Made by a program: the position numbers and the translations under genes. From positions 186,001-250,000 of the forward strand of contig JAOCZO010000010.1 of the NCBI GenBank assembly GCA_026413255.1: a stretch of 64,000 nucleotides of DNA, read 5' to 3'. The notes under the pieces are model-generated. The model had not been told where the DNA came from. It saw nothing but the letters and a program-made list of their open reading frames with translations, and searched no databases. Origin of the DNA: Fereydounia khargensis (Eukaryota > Basidiomycota > Ustilaginomycetes > Urocystidales > Fereydouniaceae). Below are positions 1 through 12,700 of this stretch, piece after piece (the stretch's first letter is position 1; each line of letters begins with the position of its first letter).

Positions 1-1780
1 TTCTGTTTCGGTTGCTAGGGTTGGCGAGTCAGTCGTCTTTCTTGTTCAGGGTCCAGTCTGCATGACGCAGTTGCAGTTGCTGGAGCTCTGGAGGAACTTG
101 TTGCGGCTCCGACTTTGTCAAGTGGGCAGATTGACAGCGGAGTTCCGGGCACGTCGGCAAGGGCCTACGACACGCGGCCCACCGTGGCGTATAGTGCTTT
201 GTAGAAGGGGGGGATTCGAGCTGCACGGCACGATTTGCACTTGCGCTCTTGTCTTGTCTTGCATGGCTGGTTGGGAATGGGCAGCGCAGAGCTGTGGGCA
301 GCAAACGTCGCGCCAAGAAAACGAGAATGGGTCAGGCCGCGACAGTCTGTCCATCATGGCTGGGGAGGCCGTGAGGCGAGTGACGCTATTCGGTGCATGC
401 AGCCAAGCGCGCGCTGCCCCAGCCGAACATGCAACCCTGCCGGTTCCTAGCCTGTCTGTCGGGACGGACCCACAGGAGCTGTTGCTTGGCTCACGTGTCA
501 ACGCTCTCTCCCCCTCTTGCTCCCCAACATGCCACCCACCCATCCGGTGCTTTTCTCTCTCGCTTGTCTTGGCAGTCCAGCCCAGCTACACCGCACCACC
601 ACGCACCGCACCGCACCGCACCCTGCACTGGGAGCATCCGCTGCCCGCATGAATCGGGACAAGGCCGAATGCACCACGAATGTGATTGACGGACACGGTA
701 TACCGCACCAGACCGTATCGCTTCACACACTCGGCCTGTCAGCTGTTCATGCGCTCGCTGCCTATCCGTGCCACAGAGCACCGAGTCAGGTGATGCCTGT
801 TGCTGCCACCGAATACTGTATTTGGATGGATAAAGTCAAAGGCATGCTGTATCGTGGCGAAGAGCTTGGGGGCGTGCTAACGTAATGATCCGGGGTGAAA
901 TGGCCAGCCAGGAAAAAAGAAAGGAAAAAAGGCAGACCACGTTTTTCATTTTCAAGTCAGGCGGGGTGTTGCAAAGCCAGAGGCGCATGAGCTGACAAGG
1001 TGGGGCAACCAAACCCGCTCTCCTCCCTCCACCTGTCTGCCGCCTCTGCCTGCTGCCTGTTGTCTATTGCCTGTAGCTGTAAAGATGCGCAATGGGGCAG
1101 ACAGGCAGACAGTCTGGCAGGCCAAGCACAGCTTCCCCTCTTTTCCGAGGTCTTGGCTCACCGTACCGCCGTGGTTGGGCTCTGCTTGCCGGACCCTCCC
1201 ATTCTCATCGGGGCTGGATGGCGGGCTGGCTATTGGCTCACTCGCAACCGCCCTCCCTCTGCCCTTGCTGCGCCACAAGATATACAGCCAGCCCTGAATA
1301 CCATTGTTTCTCACTCTGATCCCCACCCCTTTCCGCCCCTCTCTCCTTCGCCCGCCGATCCCTCTTGGCTTTCTCTTGGCCAAATCCGGCCCAAGGGCGT
1401 CACGCTCACGATTCTGTCTCGCTTGCTACGGACCGTACCTCACCAATCCCACTTTCCATATCGCAAAGCTGACCCACCTCCCTTGCTGCTTTCAAGCAAC
1501 GATCTACAACCCTAGGTCCACCATAGGTAGGGTGCAAGTGGTGTCTGCAGCCTCGTGTCTTGGCTCGCATCTTACGCAACCCTGCGTTCCCATCGAATTC
1601 TTTCACCCCATACGACTAAACCTTGTCGGCAAGCCCGGCTCGGCACGACCATCTAGAGGCACGCTCATACACTGAGCCAAAGACAAACTTGGACTCAGCA
1701 CCCAAAAGTCAAAAGGACTATACTCATCCTCCATCCACTTGATTCCAACCTAGTTCCGCTCACTCACTTCTTCACTCACC
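1..1780. other. Left-edge region without a supported gene
   Basis: No reading frame here resembles a known family. The frames that exist are short, overlapping and rich in Cys, Arg, Pro and His, as expected of shadows in GC-rich non-coding DNA. The last 450 bases are C/T-rich, which suits the promoter and leader of the glucanase gene starting at 1781. A gene lying mainly left of the window could have its end here, but I see no evidence of one. Confidence 0.5.
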
Positions 1781-4470
1781 ATGCCCTCCGGTCGCAAGAG
1801 CAGAAGCGGCCGGCAGTCATCAGTGCCATCGCGCCCGCACTCAGCCGCCGCATCCCGGTCAGATATGACGCCGACTCCATCCGACGAGCATGCAATGTCA
1901 GACATCGAGGCCGAGGCTACACTCCGCAACTCGGCCTTCCTCGGCGTACCTGGTACAAGGAGGTATTCAGATAGATCCTTGACTCCGGGCTACGAATCAC
2001 CCACCATGCGAGAGAAGGCTCTCGGAGCCAGCGAGAGCTCCGGCCTCCTGTCACCCTCTGACTCCATGTTTGAGAACGCCAGGCCTCAGCCCTCCTTCAT
2101 GCGAGACTCGATGGGGCGTCCATCATCGTACGCCAGCTCACATCTGCTCTCCGGCTCCACCAGCGACTATGATTCCGTCTATCAGCTATGGCGACAGAGT
2201 GGCACTCCCGGCTCTTTTAAGGATCTCGAAGAGGCCGGCGGCTACGGCAAGGGAAGCAGGCCAGGCACTTGGGGAGGTCAAAGCACATTAGGCAGGGACA
2301 GCCCCTATGGCCTTCCCGCGGCTGGAGTGGCTCAACTCACCAAGGGCGAAGGTGGTGCTCGTGGACCAAAGGACTATCGTGCCGTCGGTCTCGCCAAGTA
2401 CGGTCCAGGAAAGGACCAGAAAAAGCCTCCCAAGCGCAAGTGGCTCATCCTCCTCGGTGTTGCCTTTGCCCTTGGCCTCGTCCTTGTTGCCGTAATGGTC
2501 CCCATCAGCCAGACGGTTCTCAAGGACCAATCAAGCGGCAACAGCTCTTCCCAAAATGGAGCCGCGGCCACCGGTGACAAGGACGGAGACGGTAAGGAAG
2601 AGGGAAAGACCGAGGTGGATCCAAAGACGCTCGTGGCCACCTGGGGCACTAACGGCTCTGAGATTGACCTCGGGAACGGCCAAAAGTTCACCTACGTCAA
2701 CAGTGAGTACACCCGATATTATTCAGACTGAGTTTGAGGATACATCTGACTTGCTCCTCTCCCTCTCTGTCTTTATCCGTAGACTTTGGTGGCCGATGGG
2801 TGTCACAGCCACTCAATGACACGGCACAGGCTCAGGACTACACCCCACCTCTGAACGAGGAGTTTGACTATGCGCGTAACCGTATCCTCGGCGTCAACCT
2901 TGGTGGCTGGCTCATGACGGAGCCTTTCATCTCTCCTGCACTCTATGAGCCCTACGAGAACGACTCGTCCCCCGCGTTGGATGAGTTCATGCTCTCGCAA
3001 AAGTATCTTGCCGAGGGCGGACAGGCAAACTTGCGACGCAAGATGACTGAACACTATGAGACATTCATAACCGAGCGTGACTTTGCTGACATTGTTGCTG
3101 CGGGTCTCAACTGGGTGCGCATCCCGATCGGGTTCTGGGCGCTCGAGACTTTCGACAACGAGCCTTTCCTCAAGGGTGTCTCGTGGGATTACTTCCTCAA
3201 GGCGATCCAGTGGGCTCGCAAGTACGGCTTGCGCATCAACTTGGACCTGCACGCAGTCCCTGGCAGTCAGAATGGATACAACCACTCAGGTCGACGATCA
3301 AACATCAACTTTTTGATGGGACCGATGGGATATGCCAATGGACAGCGAACGCTCGACATTATCCGACGCCTGACTCAGTTCATCAGCCAGCCCGAAGTAC
3401 GAAACGTTGTTCCCATGTTCAGCATCATCAACGAGCCCCGAGTCGATTCGATTGGCCGGAGCACTGCTGAGGCCTGGTATGCCGAGGCGTACGAGGTGGT
3501 CCGCAACGTCACAGGTACGGGCATCGGAAACGGACCTTACATTACCATACATGACGGCTTCCTGCCGCTCAACGACTGGAACGGATTCCTGGAGGGCGCT
3601 GATCGAGTCGCATGGGACACGCATCCGTACCTCTGCTTTGGACCTCAGAACAATGACCCGTGGGACGTTCAGATCATGAAGCCTTGCCAGCAGTACGCGC
3701 CGCTGACGGACCAGGCACGTGCGGTGATGGGCGTGACTATGGGCGGTGAGACATCGCTTGCGATCAACGACTGCGGTCTCTTCCTGAATGGTGTTGGAGA
3801 CGGAGCACGCTACGATGGCTCGTACAGCGGACCGAACGGCGGCAATTTCCCAAGAATGGGAAGCTGCCAGCAGTGGGACGACTACGAGAGCTACAGTGAC
3901 GAAACACGAACGGGTCTGCGCCGGTTTGCACTGACTGCGATGGACTCTTTGCACAACTTCTTCTTTTGGACTTGGAAGATTGGCGACTCGCTGCGCACGG
4001 GCAAGCCGACGACGCCAATGTGGTCATACAAGCTGGGTCTGGAGCAGGGCTGGATGCCGCGTGATCCGCTGCGACAGTCGGATGGCGCTTGCCAAGCCCA
4101 GGCGGCACGAATTGGCACGGGCATCCCTTCGGCCAACCAGTGGCAGGGATGGTACCAGGGCTGGCAGACAGGTAACGCATCTAGCTTCTCGCCCAATCTG
4201 GCGCAGTATCCATGGCCGCCGCAGAACCTGGCTGGTCAGAACCTGCCGCGATACACAGCTACCAAGTCGCTCGAGATGCTTCCGACACCCACTTTCACAC
4301 AGACGGCGATTGTCAGTGGTGACCCACACCCGACACCAACCATCGGCGCATGGTACCGACCAAGTGACACTCGGCCACAGTACACGACGATTGCGGGATG
4401 CAACTATCCGCCTGACCAGTACGTGCTGGATGGGTGGAACCCGTCTGGCTGGCCCTGTGGTGGTCGCTAA
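1781..4470 (+). CDS. Membrane-anchored glucan 1,3-beta-glucosidase (GH5, ExgD-like)
   Basis: Two exons (1781-2702 and 2783-4470) with an 80-nt GTGAGT..TAG intron give about 869 residues. The first 220 residues are a Ser/Pro-rich, probably cytosolic tail. A hydrophobic segment at about 221-247 (starting KWLILLGVAFALG) is preceded by basic residues, so this is a type II membrane protein. The GH5 domain starts near the conserved RILGVNLGGWLMTEPFI. The acid/base glutamate lies in SIINEP near residue 524, and the likely nucleophile is the Glu of MGGETS near 629. The family trims cell-wall beta-1,3-glucan from the non-reducing end. The long N-terminal tail and anchor match fungal ExgD/EXG3-type enzymes rather than the secreted Exg1 type. 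The intron join restores YVNNFGGRWVSQPLND in frame. Confidence in the family is high; the exact substrate is inferred. Confidence 0.93.
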
Positions 4471-5042
4471 TGGACAATTACTTCTTTTTCACCCACCAAG
4501 GACAATTACTCACACCCAGGACACTATACACAGTACCTTGCTTTCCCTTCGATTTCGCTCCATGCTTGCTTTGCTTTCTTTGTTGCACCATTTTGATGTT
4601 GACGGACGGACGTCAGATAATCGAATCAATTCGATGCACGACGAACACTTCTCCCACCCTTTCTGCATGTGTGCCCTTGCTGTATTGGTGGGCGAGAATG
4701 TCTAAATGGAGAGAGAGCGATGCGCGCGCTTTGTTGTGTGGAGTGCATTGGGCTGTCTGCCTTTCATTTCTACAGTGGCAGCGCCAGCGGACTGGACTCG
4801 CGTATCTCGTCTGAGCGGAGCGGGAGAGGGTGGACCCTTGCAGATGGCGCGCCGCTCCGCTCACGTCAGAAACACACCTCCCGCCTCGCGTACCGCATCA
4901 CACATACCAGCTACAGTATGCACCGATACGCTTCCACTTCTCTGGCCACAATGCGACTTGTCACTTTTTTGTGTTTGTTCTATATAATTCTTGTCTGTTT
5001 CCCAGAGGTGTGTGGGTGTGTGTCTCACTGCCCACCACCATA
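4471..5042. other. Intergenic region, glucanase terminator and acyltransferase promoter
   Basis: 572 bases between two same-strand genes, with no coding signal. A TACAGTA heptamer lies at about 4912-4918. A tatataat-like stretch sits at about 4980, some 60 bases upstream of the next start codon, and may act as a core promoter element. Confidence 0.4.
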
Positions 5043-6859
5043 ATGTCTGCCATATCTACTGCGAGTCGGTCATTCGACTCTATCTCTACGCCCGCGACAA
5101 GCGTTGGGCCCGGCGGCGTGGTTGGCTTCGCGCCGCCCCAGACGGAGGACGAGTGCAGTTGGCGCCACGGCGAGATCGAGGGCAAGCCAGTATGGTTCCG
5201 ACGTCCCGAGCCCATCTGCCAATTCACACGTCACTGGCACCAGTGGGTACCAAAACGCCTCTCCTCCCCTTCCTTCTGAGCGCTGTAGACTAACGCGGGC
5301 GATAACGCAGGCGGTTTCACGGACACGGCGATTTGTACGCCTCAACCGAGCTGTGGCTCGACGGGGCCCCGTGGCGCGTGAGCGAGGCCGAGGTACGCGC
5401 CGCCATGCTGCGGCTACGATTTTCAAACCCCTTCTTTGCTGTTCGGTGGGTGGATACACCCTCCGCCGCCGAGGGGGGCGGGGTGATCGTATATGACCCG
5501 CACGACGTCGATGCGTGGCTCGACAGCAGCCTCGTCGTCCACCGTGACCCATGGGACGCGGACCGCTTCATCGCGCGCCAGACTATGCCAGACCACGCCG
5601 GCACTCTGCGCGCCAAGGTGCATCTCTTCATCCCACCCGAGTCGCGGTCCCGAGGGCAGCCGGTGGTGCTGGTGCTCGAGCAGAGCCACAACTACGCCGA
5701 TGGGGTCGGGACGTTCGTGGTGCTCGACGAGCTGCTTTCCGCCCTCGCCGCCTGCACTCGAGGCAGCGGGGCCTTGGCATGGGGGGAGGAGGTGGCGCGG
5801 CTCCCGCCGTCGCTCATGGACGCCGACGGCACGTGCACCGAGGCGGGGTGGGCGATGAGCAAGTCTGAGCGGCGCGCTGCGCGGCTCGAGTCTATCGCGC
5901 AGGTGAGCGGGCGCGCGGGTCCGCCTTCTATCGTCGACAAGGCGTCGTATGCAGTCGCGCTAGCGGCGCCTGTGCGGCCCGTGGCGCGGGCGATAGCACG
6001 CTCAGGCGCCGCGCTGCCGCTGGGTCTGCTGGCTGTCCGCAAGGCCCCACACGCGCCGGCGACGTATACGCGCGTGCTGTCGCACATCCTGACGCCTGCA
6101 CAGACTGCGGCACTCGTCGCACGCGCCCGCGCCACCGGGACCGGCGTCACGCTCGCCCCGCTCGTCGAGGCCGCCATGCTCGCCGCCCTCATGTGGGTGC
6201 GCACCGCTCGCGCCCTCAAATCCGCCCCCAACCGCGTCATGGGCAGCCTCGCCAACGCCATCTGCCGCCGATCCGCGCTCAACCTCCCCCGATACCCAGG
6301 CGTCTGCTTCTCCGCCATGCCCACCCGCGTCTCGGCTCACCAGGTCCTCCAGGCATGGCAGCACTCTCCCCTCCCCACCGGCGACGCCGACGTCCTGCCC
6401 ACCGCAACGCCGGATCTCACCGACCTGGCATGCTCTCTCGCGCAGCAGTACACAGCTGGTCGCGCCCAGACGGGTTGGCTGCGCGCCTCGAAACCGGCTC
6501 TCGAGCGCACGAAACGCACCGAACTCGCCCTCCTCAACCAACAGGCGTACCCGTCAAACCCCTGGCTTTCGTCCATAGGCCGCATCGACACCATCGTCGC
6601 ACCCTCTCGTCCCTGCGCCTCCGCACCTGGCTCACACCTCCACACCCGCAACGTCCGCATCGTAGGCCGCATGGCGACACGCCAGCCAATCTTACACACC
6701 TACACCACTGCAGACCAACTCGTTGTACAGTCCTCCTTCGCAGCATGGATCTACGACGACCCCGAGGCTTTCGCTCCCAACCGAAGTACCAGCGCCGTCC
6801 AGTTCTGGTTCGACACGCTCATTACCATCCTACACAGACTCGCAGATCAGACCAGCTAA
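5043..6859 (+). CDS. Putative CoA-dependent acyltransferase with HxxxDG motif
   Basis: Two exons, 5043-5242 and 5311-6859, joined across a 68-nt intron. Its acceptor follows a ctaac branch-point-like sequence. The product is about 582 residues. The donor at 5243 rather than 5247 is chosen because only that one keeps the frame (reading HWHQRFHGHGDLYAS across the join). The motif HNYADGVGT near residues 193-201 matches the HxxxDG catalytic signature of condensation/BAHD/chloramphenicol-acetyltransferase-fold enzymes, where the His deprotonates the acceptor hydroxyl or amine. Overall length (450-600 residues) fits fungal enzymes of this fold, such as the trichothecene 3-/15-O-acyltransferases and glycolipid acyltransferases. 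No DFGWG motif was seen and no biosynthetic partner genes are adjacent, so substrate and pathway are unknown. The exon 1 start is the first ATG in frame and gives a low-complexity Ser-rich head. Confidence 0.65.
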
Positions 6860-7144
6860 TTTCAGAGACGTGAATACTTGCAATTGAGACCAGACTATGG
6901 TAGCTGCTTCTTGTGTGAGTTGTGGAATGTGGTGATGTCAGGGATACGGATACTCGAGCAACTAGCGAGAAAACAAAAACAAAAAGGGGGAGACAGGAAG
7001 GAACAAGTTATACGCGCAGGGAACGCGCGCTTGTAGGTAAGTGGGTAGGTAGAGCACAGATGTGTGTGACGGGACAGAAGAAGAGAGAAACGGAGAGAGA
7101 GAGATCAAGGAAGGAGGAACTGAACAGCCAGAGCCCCAACTCGT

Positions 7145-9713
7145 TTACCCTTCACGCCACGAACGACCGCGGTCTCCCGTACCGAGCAGGGCGCCGATCA
7201 GGTCTCTAGCCGTGTTGACGATCTCGACCGCCCGCCCGACAAGACCACCCTCGTCCTCCTCCACATAGTCATGCGCCAGGGGTACACGAGGCTCAGAGAC
7301 ACCCGGGGCCACAAGCGCGCCCGTCGCACTCTGGCGTCGAGGCAGCGTGGGGCTTGTCGGTCCAGTCGAGTCCATCGAGGCGTTCGACGCCGAACGACGC
7401 TTGCCGCTCGCACGAGAGAGGAGGAACGTCGGCGTGTTGAGTGGTGTTGGACCGACCTCGATCGAGCCGAATCCAGACGGATCGCCGCCCAGCGAGGGGC
7501 TGTTACTTGGCACGTTCTCCGTGTCGACGCTCAACTCGGCGCCGCCTGCAGTGGCAGCTGCTGTTGTCGTCTTGGCTGTTGCCGCATGCGTCCGGGAAGG
7601 GGTACCAGGCGCCTTGCCAGGCGAGCCTTTGCTCGGCTTGTCATCTGCCCAGTAGCTCCGCTCATCACCATAGTCCTTTGACGACCGAGGGTCATCCAGA
7701 TCATACGCGTCGGTATCGCCGCCTCGGCCCACCTTGGCCTTTTCTATCCCCTCCCTCGACGCCTCTTTGCCCCGAAACGCACCCTCACGTTTCCCATCAG
7801 AGTCGCCGCCCATGTATGCGCCACGGGGAGCATTGGGGGATGTAGAAGGGCTCGCTCCGTACCGGTCATCGTTGACGCCGTTAGCGCCAGATCCGTTCGG
7901 CGAGTGCGAAAAAGAGCTGCCACCTGAGCCACTGCGGGTGCGACTTGAGCGGGCCGCTTCTTGAATGCGCTCGTAACTCGCCGAACTTCCAAGCCGCTGT
8001 GAAGTGCGTCCCCTCTCGCATGGCTCCCGCCCAGAGTTTTCGTAGTTGTCACTGAATGAGCCCGAGCCATCAGCCTGCGAGGTGCCTAGCACGTCGAGAC
8101 TCGAGTCCGCACTTGATCCGTAGTCGTTGCTTTGGTGCACATGTCTCCGTTTGAGAATTCCGCGTGGTCCAACAGTGGCTGCTGGCTGGGACGGGTCCTC
8201 GGGCGCCGAGTTGTAGTCCTGCTGCGGTGATGACGATGCTGAGGATCCGTCTGCGCGGTCTGATTCACTGTGATCAAAGTAGCTCGTATATGAGCGTGTC
8301 GCATCAGGGCTGCTTGCAGCATCGCCCGTGTTGAATGCTGGTCCATCTTGGATATGATCTCCGTGGCCGTCTGAGAGATCCGGTCCATTAAAGTAGTCAA
8401 AGTCGCCGTTGAAGTCATCATCATCCACGTCCCATTGGGCACTCCGGGCATTCGCTTCGGCAGCAGGGCCGGGATGCGTAGTCCTGGCATGTCCATAGTT
8501 TTGCGGGTAGGCAGAGACTGAGGCGGTGCTGCTCTCCATCGAGTTCATAAAGCCGGTGGGGTCGACCACTGCAGGCGAGGGAGACGGATATGTCTCGGAC
8601 GTCTTCAATCGGGTGGGTGCCAGCTTGGCAATGATGGGGAACTCGTTAGAAGACGCTTTAGAAGTGTAGGACGAGGAGGTGTGTGGGCTCGACCTCATGG
8701 TAAGAACCTCCTCCTCGTCGCTGGTCTCGTCACCATCCGCGTCATCGGACTCGTCCTCGCTGTAGTCATCGTAGTCAGGATAGTCGCGATCTACCGCAAT
8801 GCACTGCTCGACGCGCTGGTTGAAGCTGATATGACGCTTTTCTTCCGAATTGGAGCTCTCGGTCCTACCAATTGGTGGGTGAACAGGCTCAGCAGTGCTG
8901 GACTCGATCACTTGGTGCGGCGAGCCAGACTTGCGCGTAGTGTTCTTCCCGACCAAGTTTGAGTCGGAACGGACGGAGAAGAGCTGGCTGCGGGATCGCT
9001 CTGGCTGGGGCTCATCGCTTTCCTCGGCTTCATCCTCATCAAGTGCAAAGCCGGTCTCGACTCCAGGTGATCCAGCACGACCTGGCGTTGTGAGTAGATC
9101 AGAGATGGTGCGGTGCTTGAGAATAGAGCGAACGCCGCCGCCCTCATCAAGATCGAGTTTATCAGCGGTGGTTGCCTGCTTTGGCGGGGGTACAGGGTCG
9201 GCATGCTCGTGCAATGGTCCATAGAGCCAAGTTACATCACTGTCCTTCAACCTGTTTTGGGAGGAACAGGATGGTTTAGGGGTAGTAGAGAAATTGGTCA
9301 GAGGAACGATCACACAAGACGCTTTTGCCAAGTATCACTAGAGCACAAGCTCGGTCTGTCGCGAGACAAGAGTAATTTGAAGGGGACGGCTGGCAGGAGA
9401 GCTGCAAGGGCTCAGGGAGAAAGTATGGTGGACAGAAGTAAACTCACCAGTTGAGTGTCTCTGGGCTAATCGTCTTGAGATTGCCACGCTGCTTGGCCCA
9501 TGTCCTCCAACTTGCGTTCTCGAGGCGGACACCGTTGGCAATCTTGTCCTTCTGTTTCGTCATGGCCTTCCAGCTGCTCCAGACGTCTTCGTCGGTCCAC
9601 TGGTGGCTGAGGTAGTCGACGCATACTGTGGGCGTCTTGGATTCGATCTGAGCGTCATCCGGCGCGGGCGCATTGTTGGCCACGGCCGGATATGGGGCAG
9701 GTGTTGACATCAT
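7145..9713 (-). CDS. Reg1/Hex2-like protein phosphatase 1 regulatory subunit
   Basis: Two exons on the minus strand, 9713-9448 and 9251-7145, separated by a 196-nt intron, give about 790 residues. Exon 1 encodes the block LSHQWTDEDVWSSWKAMTKQ and the join restores PETLNWLKDSDVTWLYGPL. This is the conserved N-terminal region (DUF1752 type) found in fungal Reg1-like proteins. Around residues 217-235 lies KRHISFNQRVEQCIAVD, where RHISF fits the [RK]x[VI]xF docking motif for the PP1 catalytic subunit Glc7. An acidic run follows. The remaining two-thirds is Ser/Gly/Asp-rich and likely disordered. In yeast Reg1 targets PP1 to Snf1 and glucose-repression substrates; the same role is inferred here. 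A second Met directly after the first is an equally possible start. Confidence 0.82.
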
Positions 9714-12700
9714 CTTGGGCGGGATTGATGACTCGTGGGACGGGTCACCGACGCCTCAGGATGGATGGGGAAGGAATCGAATGCTGTAAGGCAAGTTACA
9801 GACAAAATGCTTGGATACTTGTCGATCTACGCTGCGTCTCGCAACTAGAGAGAAAGTTGGGCGGAAAGCTGAAAGGACCGAGCGGCTGGTTCGGTCAAAG
9901 AGATTGCTGATAGAATGATCCGGCTGATTGCAGTTCCAGGCACGGCGTAAGTGCGGGCGAAAGGACTTGAGTGACTGCAAGCTTGGCAGATGAGCGAATA
10001 AAGAAGAGGGTGATGGAAAGCCAAGGAAGAGACCGAAGAGATTGCGGCCAGGTGGGTAGAAACGTGCGGAGAGGTTTGGGCTCTCTAGGCCAGACAGTTC
10101 AGCCGTCAGGTGAGGTTAGAGACGGAAGGGCGGATGAGGACGGGAAAGACAAGCCGCAGTCGTGAGAGAGTCGATTGGGCGCAGGTCCTGTAATTGTGGG
10201 CCCCCAGTGTGGAGACGAGCAAATGACAGAACGAACGAAATAAGCCGGCGAAGTGCGGGGGCGACGTCAACCGCAAAGTCAACGCGTTGTCCGGGGATGC
10301 GGGATGCGTAATCGAGTCGCGTGATGCCCTGATGTGGCGGCAGGTTGGCGGTTGGCGGTTGGCGGTTTAATGACCCAAGGCGCGCTACTGGTGGGCACAC
10401 GCGGTAAGTCACTGTCTACAGAGAGGTGCTGGTTGGCCGCCAATGCTGCTGACGCTACTGCTGTCGGTGATGAGATGAGCCGGCCAAGATGTTGCTGTGC
10501 TCTCTTGCCGGCAAGGCCCAGCTAAAGTGCGCAGATGAAAGGCAGCGAGACGGAACGGAAAGCCGACGAAGGTGGACGGCAGCGTGATTGCCGCACTGGG
10601 CAGTTCTACAGTAGCAGATGCAGGAAGGCGCCCGACGCTAAACGCAAAGCGCTCTCGTTCGGTCGGTAGCTTCCGAAGCTGGCAGGTTCCAATGCGAGTC
10701 GGCGGGCGTGTGAGCTTGATATGCAATACAAGCTCAACCAAAGAGGGAAAAAAAAGTCGACTCGAAACCCAAGTTGACCCGGATCGACGAGAACAAGAAG
10801 ATGAACAAAGAGATGACTAGGAACGCAGTCCAGATAAAAGGCGAAGAGCAGACCGATCTACCCAGTGGATGCGAGAACGGGAAAAACAGTGACGAGCCTG
10901 TGCAAGTACCGGGATGAGATGCCGGGAGCAGATACCAAGAGCGTACCGCGGGAGTCTAATTAGGACGAAAGCCGACGAGCCGGGACTGATGAAAGGGATG
11001 CGGGACAGAGGTGGCCGGAGTCGGTCAAGAAGTTGTGCTGCGCAAGGCAAGCAAAGAATAGAGATGGATGGTGGGAGGAGAAAGAGAGAGAGATTGCGTT
11101 GGTGACGTGCAGAGAGACAGAGGGAGGGAGGAAGGGAAGGGAGGGAAGAAGCCACCGCACAGGGGCCGAAACGGTGAGTAGATGTGATGTAGGGATGGGA
11201 GAAGGGGGAAGCAGGCGCAGACAAGTGGCGGAGGCCGAACCATGCGAATCGGCTCTGCTGGTGAGAGCGAGCGAGCGAGCTGGAGCTGGAGCTGGAGAGG
11301 GACGGCATCAGCAGTGAGCAGCAGTCGCAGCAGAAAGTTGGCTGCGTTTGTTGCGTTGCTTTGCGTTGCGTCCGTACCAGCCTGCTGCAAGCACAAGCAG
11401 CACGAGCAGCAATTGAATTGAATTCCTCCCTCTCTCGCAGGGCCGCGCCAGCCTAGGCCAGCCCAGCGCGAGTCGGTTTGCTGCGACCCTGTTCCCCGTC
11501 TCCCCTTTTCCCTCCCTTGCCCCCGCGTCTAGATTGACATGGAGCTGAGCTCTGCCGTGCCTGCTGACTGCCCAGCCCTCCCTTTCTTACAGCTACTGTA
11601 ACTGACACCAAGCCCGTCTGTTCTCGAACGGCACAACAAACATGTATCTATTGTCTCCTCCGATAGCGTCTCGTTCTCGCTCAATATGGCCGCGCATGCC
11701 TTTCCCTGTGATAGACGCTGCACGTTCTCAGCACAGGCTTTCTGTACTGTATTGTTGGCGTGAGAGGGGTGGAGGGTTGGTGAGCGCGCGTGGATGGAAT
11801 CAGGCCAATTCAACCAGCTCAAGTACAGTGACACTAGGCGTGAATAAAGCTTTTCCACCAACCGATAGAGGAAGAAACATGGCCCCTCGATGGCCACCTC
11901 TACTGTGCACATACGCAGCGCCATCAGTCTAGGCATGCACCACGGACGAATTGTTAGCAACGCCATGACGTGGTCTTCTAGCCATCCATCGCGAACAAGT
12001 CCGCTTTCGATTCCGTGCTCGTTCCGGGATGTCCCTGGTCTACAATTGCAGAGGCGCAAAGGCCAGTAAATCCGAATTGGCATCGCATTTGTGGAGAAAG
12101 CACGAGAGCTCAGCCAACCAACGAATTGCTTGATTTCTACTGATTGGATTGGATTCGACTGATTTGGCTGATTTGATTTCTCAGGGATGGACTGATAGGC
12201 TGCGCGCAGCACTGCTTGGAATTCACACACTGAAGCAGTAGGAGCAACAACAGCACGCACGCACGCACGCGCACACGCAGCCTACCATGGGCCCAGGGGA
12301 ATAAGAAAAAGAGGGTCTTCGGGGCGGCGCGTTCAATTCAACACACACGTAACGCGCGACCGAGATTAGAGCGAGTGGGGCAGACCGGCACTCTCACTGA
12401 ATGCAAAGAGAGCTTGCAACCTGTAGGAACGAAACAAGAGAGGATCGTCACCTGACCGTGTCCAGTGACCTCAGACACTCCTTGGCTGGCCCGTCTCGCT
12501 CTCCGTTGCATTCCATTCCCCGTCCAGACTGGAGCAGTATGTAGAGTAATACAGACTCTGTGAGCTAAACTACCAGTAGATAGCAGCCATGAAGTTTGTC
12601 TCCTCACTGGTTCTGGTTCGCTCGTATCAGCGGATGTCACGGACGGCGAGATGCCTGCCGACGCGAGCCTCACAGTGAGGATGCGTGGCAGCCAGAAGCA

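Noticed and set aside
11529-12260. 243-residue minus-strand frame
   Set aside because: No recognisable family, scattered Cys and Trp, no supporting splice signals; treated as chance.
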